Source: Gymnogyps californianus
Taxonomy: Eukaryota; Chordata; Aves; Accipitriformes; Cathartidae
Length of the DNA stretch: 64,000 nucleotides
Direction: 5' to 3'
NCBI RefSeq assembly: GCF_018139145.2
Contig: NC_059471.1
Coordinates: forward strand, 207,781,494 to 207,845,493
Each line of letters starts with the position of its first letter. The first letter of the stretch is position 1. The position numbers and the translations under genes were made by a program. Of the stretch, positions 25,061-37,634 are shown piece after piece. The notes below the pieces were generated by a model. That model was not told where the DNA came from and made no database searches. It saw nothing but the letters and a program-made list of their open reading frames with translations.

Positions 25061-26597
25061 GACATCAAACAAAAACAAGCAAATATCCAACTCCTAATCA
25101 GAGGAAGTGGTAGACAAAAAAGAAAGCTACAGAAAATAGAGGAAGAAGTACTGTATTGAAGAAAATACAATTGCCTAATTATATAATTAATTTGCTTTTT
25201 ATTTTGTATTTCCCTCTAGCAGAAAAAGCTCATAAAACCCAAGGTGAACAGAAGGATTCTGACTGCTACAGATATTAGGGGACAACAACACTCAAAAGAG
25301 TTGTGATGAAGACAGAAATGAAAAGCCACCCATGAGAAGGCTGCTTTCTCTACAGATCTCTGTTGCTTTTTACCTATCTTATTTCTTCATTTTGCTATTG
25401 GAATAAAATAAAGAAAGATTAAATTAGACTCTTCCTTTGGGTGTATCATGTTATGAGTATGACAGAAAATTAACAGCTTGAGTGAAGTTAATTGATAGTG
25501 GTAACTAAGCACAAAATCACACTTGCTGTTTAGACCATTGCATATATGTGTAGGCAATATGCGTAGGCCTACAAGAGTTTGAGAAACTGCAGCCACTCTG
25601 CAAGCAGTTCAGAGTGGATGTATATGCATATTTTTTGACAGATAAATTATTTGTCTTGAATTCTGTGCTGCTGCAATGAGAGAGCTCTCAATAACCATTT
25701 ATGTGCATCTCTTCATTTCTCTGTTTAGGAGGAGATTAACTGACCTTTGGAGGTACATATGTCTCTTTATCAGATATCAAGAGAGCTACATGATTAATTT
25801 GCTCAATGAGTTGTAGGCAAGATGAATCCCATCATTTTATGTCTATCACGTAAAAATAGCAAGAGTGCATCTTTCTCTACCACTAGATAAACAGACTGAG
25901 TCAAAAACTGATCTCATCAAATCATGCAACTTCAGTTTTCATGACGACTGTATGATTTCAGAATATTTTAATCTGGCCTTTATAACTGCAGGTAAAGATT
26001 CACAGATAATCTCTTTTACTATAGATGAAGAGAAGCTGTGATAAAGGGGAATAAATAATTCAGTAATTCCAGCATGATCCAGGAAATTATTTTTCCCACT
26101 AATGTGTTTATAGATTATCAGATATGATGAAAAATTGTTTGCCGTTTATATTTAATAGGTACACTTCTGAAATAAGAGGACAATGTACCAAGCCTATTTT
26201 TCTGAATAAAATCATAAAACTTCTTTTCTATATTCCATTATGCATTCTGTCTTCTAAATCCCTTGTAAGTATAGCCTTTAAACCACTTAATCATTTTGGG
26301 ACTTTTCTGCTGTAGGTCAGGGAAATGTTATGTGGTTTTCAAGCTGCCACAGTTAAAACCGTGTATGCATTTTTTCCCTTACTGTCTTTACATCTGTGGG
26401 CAGAAATCTGAAGATGCTTTTGGATTCTGCTATGAACTAACTGAGACCAGAAGGCATTTATGACCAATTTGAACCGAGAACAGAACTTCAGAGGACGATC
26501 TGAAACCCCTATATAGTAATTAGGAAACCACCTAGGACTAGCCAACAGGAAGCACCAAATAGAGTTTCACCTAAATTCTGGTCCATAATCTGTCATG

Positions 26598-26640
26598 CTG
26601 AACTGCTCAGTTCAGGACTTCCAGGGACACAGTCCTGAAC
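26598..26640. repeat. Nested inverted repeats
   Basis: Two overlapping stems. One is CTGAACTG/CAGTTCAG with a 2-nt gap (26598-26605 and 26608-26615). The other is GTTCAGGACT/AGTCCTGAAC with an 11-nt loop (26610-26619 and 26631-26640). The stems share bases and are mutually exclusive. Confidence 0.85.
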
Positions 26641-26892
26641 CATTTGGGTTATATCTATAAAAGTAAAGCAGCTTTTTTTTCCTAGGAAGCACAGGGAGAA
26701 GAGAAAGAAAAGTTCTGTGTTTAACAGCAGGGGTAAGACTCACAATGATGTGCTAGAGGGAAGTTTTAGGATCCCTTAGGCTATCTTTATGCAGTAAATA
26801 AAACGGGACATAACCCATTTTCTTTCTCAGGCCACGAGGGCAAGTGGCACAGCATGGCTCACATCTCTATGGCTAAATTATGTTGCCATCTT

Positions 26893-26931
26893 CCCTCCCT
26901 GTCCCGTCCCCCCCCTCCCCGCGCCTGCCCC
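26893..26931 (-). other. G-quadruplex-like tract on the sense strand
   Basis: The plus strand has six runs of three or more C separated by 1-7 bases. The complement, which is the CACNA2D1 sense strand, therefore has six G-runs with short loops and satisfies the G3+N1-7 quadruplex pattern. It sits within a GC-richer patch (26880-27124) in the 20-kb intron. Confidence 0.8.
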
Positions 26932-27695
26932 GATACTGGGTGATCTCATTATAAAACCTTTTGGGAACTGGCCCTGGCTCATGCTGCCCCCTGAACTGAA
27001 CCCAGACATTGTTCAAAAGGGTTGATTGCCACAGGCCAAGAACCATACTGTTGGGTCTGTTAACAATTAAACAGTATGGATAATTCTGGACGTTTCTCCA
27101 GCCTGCGCCCTGGCCTTGGATCATTTATTAGTACGGATACAGCTGATTCACTCATATGAGTAAAGCTGGTTTTCTCATGATGGACTGAGCAAGGCTCCCC
27201 CTTTTCAAAATGACTGTGACAGTGGTGCCTCTAATCTTTTAGATGAGAGTTCAATGCTCATACAAAAGAGGTCTGAGTTCATGTTTCTCAGTTTGAGCAA
27301 ATTCGTAACTTCCACTGCTCTGAATACCAGGCTCAAGAAAGTTCAGAAGTTGGAGATTTAGGCTTCTGTATGTGTCTCTCAGATGGCCTACACATTTTGC
27401 CCTTAACAGCAATTGGGAAAAACACAGAGATGACCTAAGCAGCAGGGTACGAAACCCAGTCAGGTGCTAAGGTTGTGAAGTTTTAAAGGTCTAGAACTCA
27501 AAATGCAGAATTCACAATTTTATGTCAAATTAGGAAATACCAAGAATGGCACGGTGCACCAACAGAAATGTATCAAGTTGTATTTTTTATATTTATGACT
27601 ACATTAGGCTCTGCCTCTTGCTGTGGGTGCGCTCCGAAAATATGTGTAGACTTGGGGAAAGTAGAGAGAAAAACCCACATGGGAAACAATAAGAA

Positions 27696-27730
27696 TTTAG
27701 CTCTCTAATATTTAGCTCTCTAATATTTAG
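27696..27730. repeat. 15-bp tandem duplication
   Basis: TTTAGCTCTCTAATA occurs twice head to tail with a third partial unit (TTTAG). The copies are identical, suggesting a recent slippage event. Confidence 0.9.
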
Positions 27731-28709
27731 ATGCAAAGATAATTGCAGGCTGGACATCTTTGAATTTATAGACATGAAGAAAGTATGAATGCATTTGATA
27801 AAACACCTACTGGAGTGTTTCCATAATTGACCCTCTATGCTCTGATTCAGCAAGGCATTTAACTGTGCACGTAATCCCCTTGACATCAATGGAAAAATGC
27901 TTTAATTAAGGCACGTGTTTAAAGACTAATAGAGCAGGCCCTTGGAACTACTTTTCTAGACATTTATCCACAGTGAATTATTTGTCCCAGACTTTCCATG
28001 TATATTTGCAGTCTTCTCTATCATTAATATCTTTCATTCACTACAATTCAACCTCAAACTTCAAGCTGCAATACTAACTTATGAATTCATAGTGTAATTA
28101 TAGTCTGCGTAATTATAGTCTAATAAAGAAAAGAAATAATGGCACTCTAAAAATTAGCTCACATTACAATCGAATGCTAATCCTTCTTCTATCTTAAAAT
28201 AAAAAGAAAAATTAAGTTTGTTACATATTAGGAGATTATTGGAGAATCTCACTTGCTTTGGATATGACCCTATACAGATAACATGGGCCCAAAACCATTT
28301 AACAGTCTTAATATATTGGGAAAATAGATCCAAGAACACTGATGTGTGACGTAGTTATATGCAATTACTCTACAAAAGGAACTAACAACTGAGGATTATA
28401 CCTGAAGTCTTCATAACATACGCATACAATGAAAGGTTCATGTTCACTGAAGAAGTCTTTAAAGTGAATGCCATGAATCCCTGAAATGTGTTTTGAGAAT
28501 TGCAAAGTGTTTAAAAAATGAAAAAAGTGGTTTCGACCAGCTTGCTTTGTTTCCTCACAAAGAAAACATGTCTGCATGAAAATGGGGATATTTTCTCGTG
28601 CAGAGGTTGAAAACACCGGTATGGTTAACATATTGAAAAATTTCAGAATTAACACTCTCACAGAACTAAAAAAAATGCTAATTCAGCTACATTGTTGTAT
28701 ATCTTCTTA

Positions 28710-28723
28710 GTGCCACCTTGTGG
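28710..28723 (-). promoter_or_regulatory. CTCF-like core motif (minus orientation)
   Basis: The complement reads CCACAAGGTGGCAC, 13 of 14 positions of the CTCF core. Together with 45301 and 56872 it gives one minus-oriented site to the left of two plus-oriented ones, a divergent arrangement. Confidence 0.28.
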
Positions 28724-31700
28724 AACTACAGCAACTCATTCCTTACTCACTAAAGGGCTAGCATGTGGTGCCCCTTTGTCTTCTGCCATACGGCTAAAAG
28801 TATGAAGGTATAAAAACCCTGCTGATACCTACTAATCTACCTCTGCTAAATTGATTATAATTAGATAGATGGACCACTGATTATGTGATCCTTTAAGTCT
28901 TTACCTAGTTTAGACTTAATCTCTGATGAGCCAGAAGTATCACAGAAGTACAAGCAGAATTATTCAATTCTGTGTGCTCACAATAACTTACTGTAGGAAT
29001 ACTACATAATGATGAGGAAGCTATGTCCTCTGTACTATACTGTCTCCACAAATAAAGTGAAGTTTTTAATCGCAACATTTTCTAGGTGTAAGTATAAATC
29101 AGCTCTGGTTTATTAGCTTTTTACAACATTAGTCTCAAGAACAGTGGTAAGAAAGAGAAAAGCTGTACTTTCAGAAACACCGGTAGGACTTCACAATGAC
29201 ATGCTTGAATTTAAGTTTGAGAGTTAATTTGGCTGTGTCAACCCTACCAAAAATCGGGCCTCGGTCCGCTCTCCAGCCCTAAGAGCAACTGTGGCAGCAA
29301 GGCCCACATACACGCGCAGAAGCTAAACCATTGCTCCTTCCCTCTCCCCCCTTCCTTGCTGCCCCGGGAGCAGTCCCAGCACCTTGTCTGGGACTGTGCC
29401 AGTTGGCAGAAGCTGAAAACCTCCCAAGTTTAACTAGCAGTTAAAACCTATAAATGATTGCAGGACAGTCTCCAAGCCCATGTCTTGACCCCATGTGATT
29501 TACTAATATAAATGGTGCCTTAAGACATTTAGATAAATATGATGTCTCCGATAGAGTGTAATGCAGTTGGTGTATGCTTAGCTCATCCTGTTGAAAGGCA
29601 GAGATGGATTTTATCTAGAAAATCCCAAAATAGTACTCAAGTAGTCTTCTGTGATGCAGATTTGTGGCTGTAGCTCTGGCTCAAAGGATGCTGACACACT
29701 GGCTGCTTCTCCTGTGATTTCCACCAGAAGTGCTGTCCTCACCAGACCACCCCACACCACCTCGGAAATAAGTGTAAAGCACGCAGTTTGGATCAGGTGA
29801 TTTTCTAGCCGCTCATCCTGTCTCCCGCTCTTCAGATGAAGAAATTACACTCTCATCTTTTTAACAATTCAGCTGTTGAATGTTTTACTTTGACTACCTG
29901 GGTTCTATTTACTCAGTTGATCTGTTTCCTTCCTTGGTTATGTTAATAACAAATTTTCTTTGTTGAAATGAAAACCAATTAAATTCCTCCTTTCTCTAAG
30001 CTACTTCCCCTGCCACTCAGCATTTAGCATTCCCTGAAGAAAAAGTCTTTTTTTTTCTGAGAGTTCCTTGTAAATTTGGTGGCCCATATCAGGAACCAGA
30101 CAAAGGAGTTGACAAAGCAATTCCCTCTGTACTCTGGATTAAAAGCATTTTAGGTGTTTCTTTGATAGTCAAAACAACATTTGGAGGCAGCTGAGCAGCT
30201 GGAAAGAACCAGATTAATGAGAGAGATATTCACTGTTTTTATTGTGACACTAAGCCTTTTTTTTTTTTTTCTTTTTTTGTTAGCCTTATAAGCCCTGGGG
30301 AAGAAATATTACAAATATAAGGTGAGGATTTAAAAGAATATTTAATATACCATTGAATATTTCAAACACTAATTTTAACCAGGTACTCTGACTTTTTTTT
30401 TCCATGCAAATAGTCTTTGTTTGAAAATAGTATATTAACTATCCCCTTTGTATAGTTACTCCCTCCATTTTTTACTCCCATTACTCCAGTTCTTGCACAG
30501 CATGGAAAACAGTGACTGAAACTAAACAGTTGCAAATGCCAAACAGTTTTATTAGAAGAGGGAAAAGAACGGGGGGAAAGGGAGGGGCCATCGGAAATTC
30601 TCATTTCCAGCAGAACCCATTTACAGGAAATCTTCCTCTCTGAAATTATCAGTTATACAAAGTTCATGTCTAATTTTACACTGGCCTGATCTTCACAGGA
30701 ACATGAAAGTTCTAAATGAAAAGGATTTAGTGAGCTTGAAAAAGGGTATGCCAACTGAACAGGTGAAGGGACTTCCATCCATGTTCACATGCTGTTTCTT
30801 GGAGATTGACCTGGGAACAGAACGGTATCTTCACGTCTCCTTAGAAGAGGGAGATTTAGGGATGAAAATGCTTCAAGTTTGGTTCCCTTTCCTTTTTTAG
30901 GGGGGAAAAAATTAATAACTACTGTATAACAATGGAAACTCAGCACTGCCATACAGGACTGTGCTCAGGGCAACCTGACCTTGCCTCTGCTTGCAGGTAA
31001 GACGTTCCATTACTGACACAAGCAGGCACTGACAATGCCTGCTGTCAGCAACTGGCAAATATCCTAGCATGGCTGAAAGACCAAGTCTTATGCGCAATCA
31101 TGTAATAGAGAGCGTCCTTCACAGTTAGCAATTAATGCAATCACTGTGCATTGCTCACTCATTGTACTTCTTGCCAAACTGCACCTGAATTCTCAGGATT
31201 CTCTATGAGAAACATTGCATATATACAGATTTATAGATACCATCTATCCTGTGGATGGTTTAATAATAATAAAATTAATCATGACACAGTTCACTCCTAT
31301 ACTGAATGATAGGCATTTTCATTTCTTTTGTAATTAGCTAAATAAATTAAATTTTGGGGGGGGGGAAGAACGGATCCTACATGCAATCCACAGGTAAAAC
31401 AACCTTGGGGGTTGTCTATAGCCCTGGTGTCTTTAACAGTTTGTAACTGAGTGTTCTTAGTAAATTTAGATGTAAAGTTTGCATTCACAATAGCTGAAAG
31501 AGAAGAGCAGAGATAATGTACTCTAGTTAAATCACACATTAGGTGACAAGATATAAGCCATTTTTCAGTCTATGATGTGAGATAAATGAATTTTAAAAAT
31601 CTCACAAAGTCTGTCTTTTTATTGAAAAAAAGAAAAAAAGGTCTTCAGCCTTATTTATAAATATGCTTCTTACATAGAAATTTATTATAGACAAAATATT

Positions 31701-34700
31701 GCCTTAGAGGGTTTTGGTTTCATCTTTGTTTTTGTTTCAAATAAAGTAATGTCTACAGACTAAGTTTGCAACAGAAAGCATTGAGGTTATTGTTCTTCCT
31801 GCCTACATGTAGGATCGAGAATACAATATGGCCAGTCTGCATTATACAATTCATTGCCTGCAAAGAGGTGGCTTCATAAAATAATTTGTAAATAAACCAA
31901 ATTCTTTCTTGTTAAAAAGATCCATTGAAATAAAGTCAGAATTTTTAAAAAAATACATTTGCAGCTTGCACTCCAAGTTCTTTGATCAGTATGGATTAAA
32001 TATCTTCTTTTGCACGTGATTAATAATGAGACTATGAAGCACAGAATTGCCATCTAAGCCTCAGCAAACACGGAATACATCATTTTGAATTTGACACAAG
32101 GCTAACATGAATATGACTTCAACTAAAATTACTGACTTTAAATAGAAGCTGAATATAGAAACAGAGGAATGGAGACATAATAGGCTAAGAATTCAAAGAA
32201 TGCATATGGGGGCTGATTTTGTTCTGAAAAATAACAGATTTTTTAAAAAAATATGGGGTTTTTTCCCTCTATTTTTTAGGAATAAGACCTATAAAAATGT
32301 TTGTGAAAACTTCAAGAGAAAATAATTAAAAGCTCATACTTGAATGTCATTTTCCATAACCATGCAAGTACAAAATTGCAAGGTCAGTTTCTCATTCTTC
32401 TATTAAAGACAATCTATTCTGTATAGCACATTCAATTCTGTATATTAAATTCTATTCTGTATAGTGCAAAAGATTAAAGAATGTGACTGCGATTTACTGG
32501 AGATATGACAGAGGAGGTTTTAGTCTTTTCTTTGAGACTAATCAGGATTTTGAATCCAAGTCACTTTCTATGTAAAGACTGGGGTATTTTCTCTTTGTTT
32601 CTCACCAGAATACTCATCTCTTAGTTGAAAGATGACTTTTTTCTTGCTTTTTGTCAAAACTGAAAATTTTTTTGCAAAATGCTATACAAAAAGGCCTTCT
32701 TAATTGCATATAATAATTCTTACTCTTCATAAGATTTCTCAAACAGTGCTCCTCCATCTCAGGTACTGACGTTCCCTCCTAAAAAGCAACCCTTCCTTAC
32801 AGTGTCTGCAGCAATCTCTAATACATTATATTTAAGTTGCACAGGGTTTCTGCTTGCTTAAGTGAAGTTTACAGTACACCTACACTTATGCTTTCTCATT
32901 TCCCATTTCATATCCCTTTCCTCTGTTATGCTTCTTGAATATATAAACACATATTTCTTGTTATCTGAATGGACTGTAACTTAGTTTCTTGAAATTTTCA
33001 TTTCCTTCTTAGCCTGTCATCTGTTTAGGTTGCGGCATGCATACATCTAGTGCTACCATCTGTTTGTTTCAGCTGTTCCCTTATTCTCTTGCCTACTACA
33101 GAGATTCCCATTCTGTAACTTCTCCCTTTGAGCCCCAGTATAAAGTGTCCTACATATTTCTGTCTGCTTTTTCCACCAGTGTGTCGGCAAATCTTTTCAT
33201 TCACAGATGTCCCATCCCATCTGAAACAATTCCACCTACTAATGGACTAATACTCAGCTAATGCTCAACACTCGTCTACCAGTTGGCCTAAGCAGCATTT
33301 AGAAACTACGATTTCTATCAAGTTTTAGAGTCACTTAATAATAGTTAATTCTTTTAAATAATATATTCAGTTGTGCTAACTTAGTTACCTTACTTATTCT
33401 ATTAAGTGGACAAATTCTGCAGTTTCTTCCCAGAAAGTTGCACTTTTATACCAGTGTTGTAAAGTTAACCTTTGGAAAACTCTAGACTCAGTGAATACAT
33501 GTCAGAATCATGACTATATAATGGGTAATTTTATAGAAAAGCATCTCTTAATCTTCATAATCACATTATATTTTTTTCTTGTGTCCAGTTTTGCTTCTCT
33601 ATCTGTAGAAACCAATTCTTAACTTTTAAGTTTTCTCCACTCTTATGTTTTTAAATGAATGGGATTTGTGAGTCTCTCTTACATGGCACTTATAGCAGAA
33701 CAACTTATATCTTCTCTGCCTATAGCTGCACTCATTGCAGTCAGTTCTTATTTACTTATTGCACTTCCTTCAATAAACATGGGAAACATAAAAAAATTAT
33801 TTATAACTTTAATTATATAGGTTCATGCAGATAAAACAATATGATGTGAGACACAGTTCCTGAATATCTTGTAGCAGGTTAGGAAAATTTATTCTAGAAG
33901 ATGCCAAGAACAGTTAGATTTATTTCTGAATTTTAAGGAGGAAGTAACTGAAAATCTAGAAGAAAGAAGATCTTTTCAGTGAAATATTAAGAAGAGATTT
34001 TTATTTCAAGGAAAGGAAGGTATGACAGCAGTAAAACAAGGATAAAGAGACAGACTTCAACAAACTCAACTAGCTAGCTGAGTATTGTGGGAAGATAATC
34101 TAAAGAATAAAGGATTACAAGAAAACTGGCAATTCATGAAGAGGAATACATTAAACATACAAGAAGAAACTGTTTAATGCAATGTAAGATTAAAAATACT
34201 TAGAAAATCAAACACAGAAACTGAAATTGAAGATTACCTGTGAAAAGCAGCAGTTAGGGAAAAAAGATTCAGAACAAAGCAAAAAGCAAATATGGTTCAA
34301 TAATATAATGCAGTTCCAAAAGGGCAAGTTATATTCTATGACATATTTACCTAAGTGCTGCATGAAAAAAAGGTCATAAAAATACTCTGTTCTCTTGATA
34401 CCACTTAAGTTTCTCCAGCTGTTCAAGAGCATGTTTTAGGAAAGGTAGACTTAACATGCCATTATACACAATAGGGGTAATAATAAAGGATTAAAAGAAT
34501 TTAAGAGATAACTTAGGAGAATTTGAAAGAAATTAGTTTGTTTAGTTAAAAAGACAAAAGTTGAAAAGAAAAATTGGATGAGGGTGACAACATAAAAATG
34601 GTTTCCTGAAACGTAAGAGGAAATTATGATGAGAATTAATCGTTTTCTGTAATGAATGTAAAGTAAAAAGAAAAAATCCTCTAAGCTTATTTTGCCTTAA

Positions 34701-37600
34701 GGAAATTTAAGGAAAGCTTTCTAAACAGGTAGGTGTTGAAACAGAAAAATGTAAATACCTAAGGAAGCTGTGGAATTGGATACTTTAAAGAAGAGGTTAC
34801 ATAAACACCACCAGGCATGGCCTAGGTGTTAAATTGCTGATTGCAGAAAGTCCCAGTCCTCCATTTCTTGAATTACAGAAGAATACAATCAGCTCACATG
34901 GCATTTCACTGCAATCCCAAATTCATGAGAATGAATGCACAGTTAATACGTGGGGAGACTGAGACAGGATGAACCTTCTGATGTCTAACCGCAACCAGTT
35001 ATGCCATATGTAGCATTTTGTTTGTATAAATAAGTAAAATGCAGTCTGGCTCTCTTGCTTTCATCCCCAAACAAACATAATGTGCTTTCTATATTAAGTG
35101 ATATCCTATCCTTGTTGCCTTGATTAATCAGTTTATGCCATCTGCAGCATCAACCTCTATGTGATACCCTGAATCAATCACTATTAATGTAGTGGTTTGG
35201 AATTGAAGATCAACAAAAATAGAAGTATCAAATAGCCCCCTCCATGCCAAATTTTAAGGAAACAAGCTGCGACTTTGGTTTTATGTAACAGATACACATG
35301 ATTCTAATATGACTGATAAGGTTACTTTTCAACAAAGCTATATTAAAACTTTGATTAGCCTTCGGCAGTTCTCAACACCACCACATGGATTTTTATCTTG
35401 CACAGTAGATAAAAATGCCACGTGGTAACCCAGACAGATTCATGCTCCTGATGAAACAGCAGCCTAAAGAGAAACTCAGTATCGACACTGTATTAATGTG
35501 TGTGTAGTCATATGCATGAAAAGGCTCTTCTGCATGCATATCTTCTTCCTAAAATAAACCCTCCTCTGCCCCGCTGCTCTTTCTTCTGCACCTCCTAAGT
35601 CTGCAGCAGTCTTGCCCAGCAAACTTATGTACATTTATAGAACAGCACAGGGGATGTGATGGTTGAATGGAAAAGTAGGTGAAAAGGGGAGAAGAAATAT
35701 AATGGATATGACTTCCTTATTGAAGCCTTTAAGAAAAACCTTAGAGGCGACGTTACATAGTCTAAAGGTAAAGGGGTCAGTGAAAGACAGTGTGGGAAAG
35801 GCTGTGGCAGACTGCTGTAATCCAACAGCATTGTCAGGGCACGGACACGTGGTAGCAGTACGTCAGCTTAGGAGATGACTGCTGAAAGGACAATATATTG
35901 TCAAATATATACAAATAGACATTTTTGAAAAAGAGTATCCTAAAAATCACTGTACTCTGATTCCTAGTGGGGGAATAGGGCTTCACACACCATCAGGTAA
36001 CTGTGGTTCAAAATTTAGGTTTATGGGGAAAAACATGTGCCTAATATCATACTGAAAAAAATTGAAAAAAAAAATGTTATTGCATGGATTTACACACTTA
36101 CGACCTTAAACAGCTTAGTATTGTGCAACTTGACTATTACTGAAGCATATTTGGATAACGAGTGTCACAGGAGGAAGACAGCTGGTATGGAATATTTAAA
36201 TTCATTAATGTAGTGGCATTAATCTATGTTAGGAACCCAGAAGTTAGGACAGTGGATATGTTGCAAGCCCTTCATTAATAAGTAGAGCTAAGAAAGAGGT
36301 AAAAAATAGATAATTTGCCTTAATAATAAGATATTTCTTCAGTGAGCACTCTAATAACATAGTTTCCACTTTTACTTTGAAAGAAAAAGGAATGGATTGT
36401 GGAATTTATAAGTACTGACCCACGTTTCACCCAGAATATTTTAGCTTTGCCAGTTGTGCATGTCACAGTACATACAATAAATTAAAATTAACAGCTGGAA
36501 GATGACACACTCATAAGACAGAATTGATAAGGGAAGGAGCCAGGGAGCCAGTTTAACCAGCTAGCGGGAGATTTCTTCTACATGGGATTTCCTGTACCAT
36601 CACTCCAAGAAAATTCACAGCACAGGGAGACTATCAGGAGGAATGAGAAGTATCTTAGCATCTGGTTGTCTAAAGACCACGGAAGGCTAATGTAGAGAAG
36701 GTCAGAGAACAATCTGCAATCCAGAAAGCTTAAAAAAATGGCTTAAATTTTATCTATCAAACTATGCCACATGCCATTCAGATACAAACCAGAATTTTGC
36801 TCGGTTCAACACTTAATTTAATTACTTTATCTTATATCCTGTGTCACAAGTCTATCACACACTCAGAAATGCAAGAACTGTTGGGGTACACTATGACAGC
36901 TGTTAAGCTCTATTTGAAGCTGATATTAGTGTTGAGAAAGATGCTGTTTCTATTTTCGGCTCGGTAAGTAACTCTAGAAAGTTACATTCATTCATTCTGA
37001 CACCTCATGAGAATCCCATGGTTACCCCAAGTGGAAATGTCATGGGCTTTTTCAATGGTCATTTGTAGTCAGGACTTTTAGCCTTGTCTAGAATGATTAA
37101 TACTCCATTGCCTAGATTAACACAGTTTTCTTGTTAGTTTTACTGACTTGCATTTGTGCAATAATGGATTCAAAGCAATGAAGAAAATGATTCCCTCCTT
37201 TGGTAATGACGGTAGGAGGTATTTTTGTTCTAGAAGAAAGTTTTGCAAGTGCTTTCTCATAGATATTTCATTTTATCATTGTATTGACACATTGAATGTG
37301 TCCCATTTGGAAGAAGTCACTGCCAGTCGTAAGCTTCCCAGTGGACTTACAGCAAGCTGGGGCCTTCTGCCATAGGATATCTACCACTGTAGCAGTTCTG
37401 TGTCCACCACATACAGATATTTTTAATGGAACTGAGTTGTTGGAAAACTTCTCTGCATACCATTTCCTTTCAAATGATATTGTCAGAAAAATCTATACAA
37501 AATTAGGTTGTATTAATCATGACAGATAATTCTGTGGGACTGAGACATGAGACCAAATTTATGGTTCTCCTCCTACCTGAGGGGTTAGATCAATCCTACC

Positions 37601-37634
37601 TGTGTGGGTCAGATCAATCCATCTGACCCACACA
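37601..37634. repeat. Perfect 14-bp inverted repeat (hairpin)
   Basis: TGTGTGGGTCAGAT and ATCTGACCCACACA are exact reverse complements, separated by the 6-nt loop CAATCC. The left arm plus loop also resembles the sequence just upstream (GGTTAGATCAATCC at 37583-37596), a direct repeat of the word AGATCAATCC. It lies in the large CACNA2D1 intron, with no gene of its own visible. Confidence 0.9.

Noticed and set aside
26873..27124. 83-codon minus-strand open stretch in a GC-richer patch
   Set aside because: No recognisable protein; kept only as a composition anomaly.
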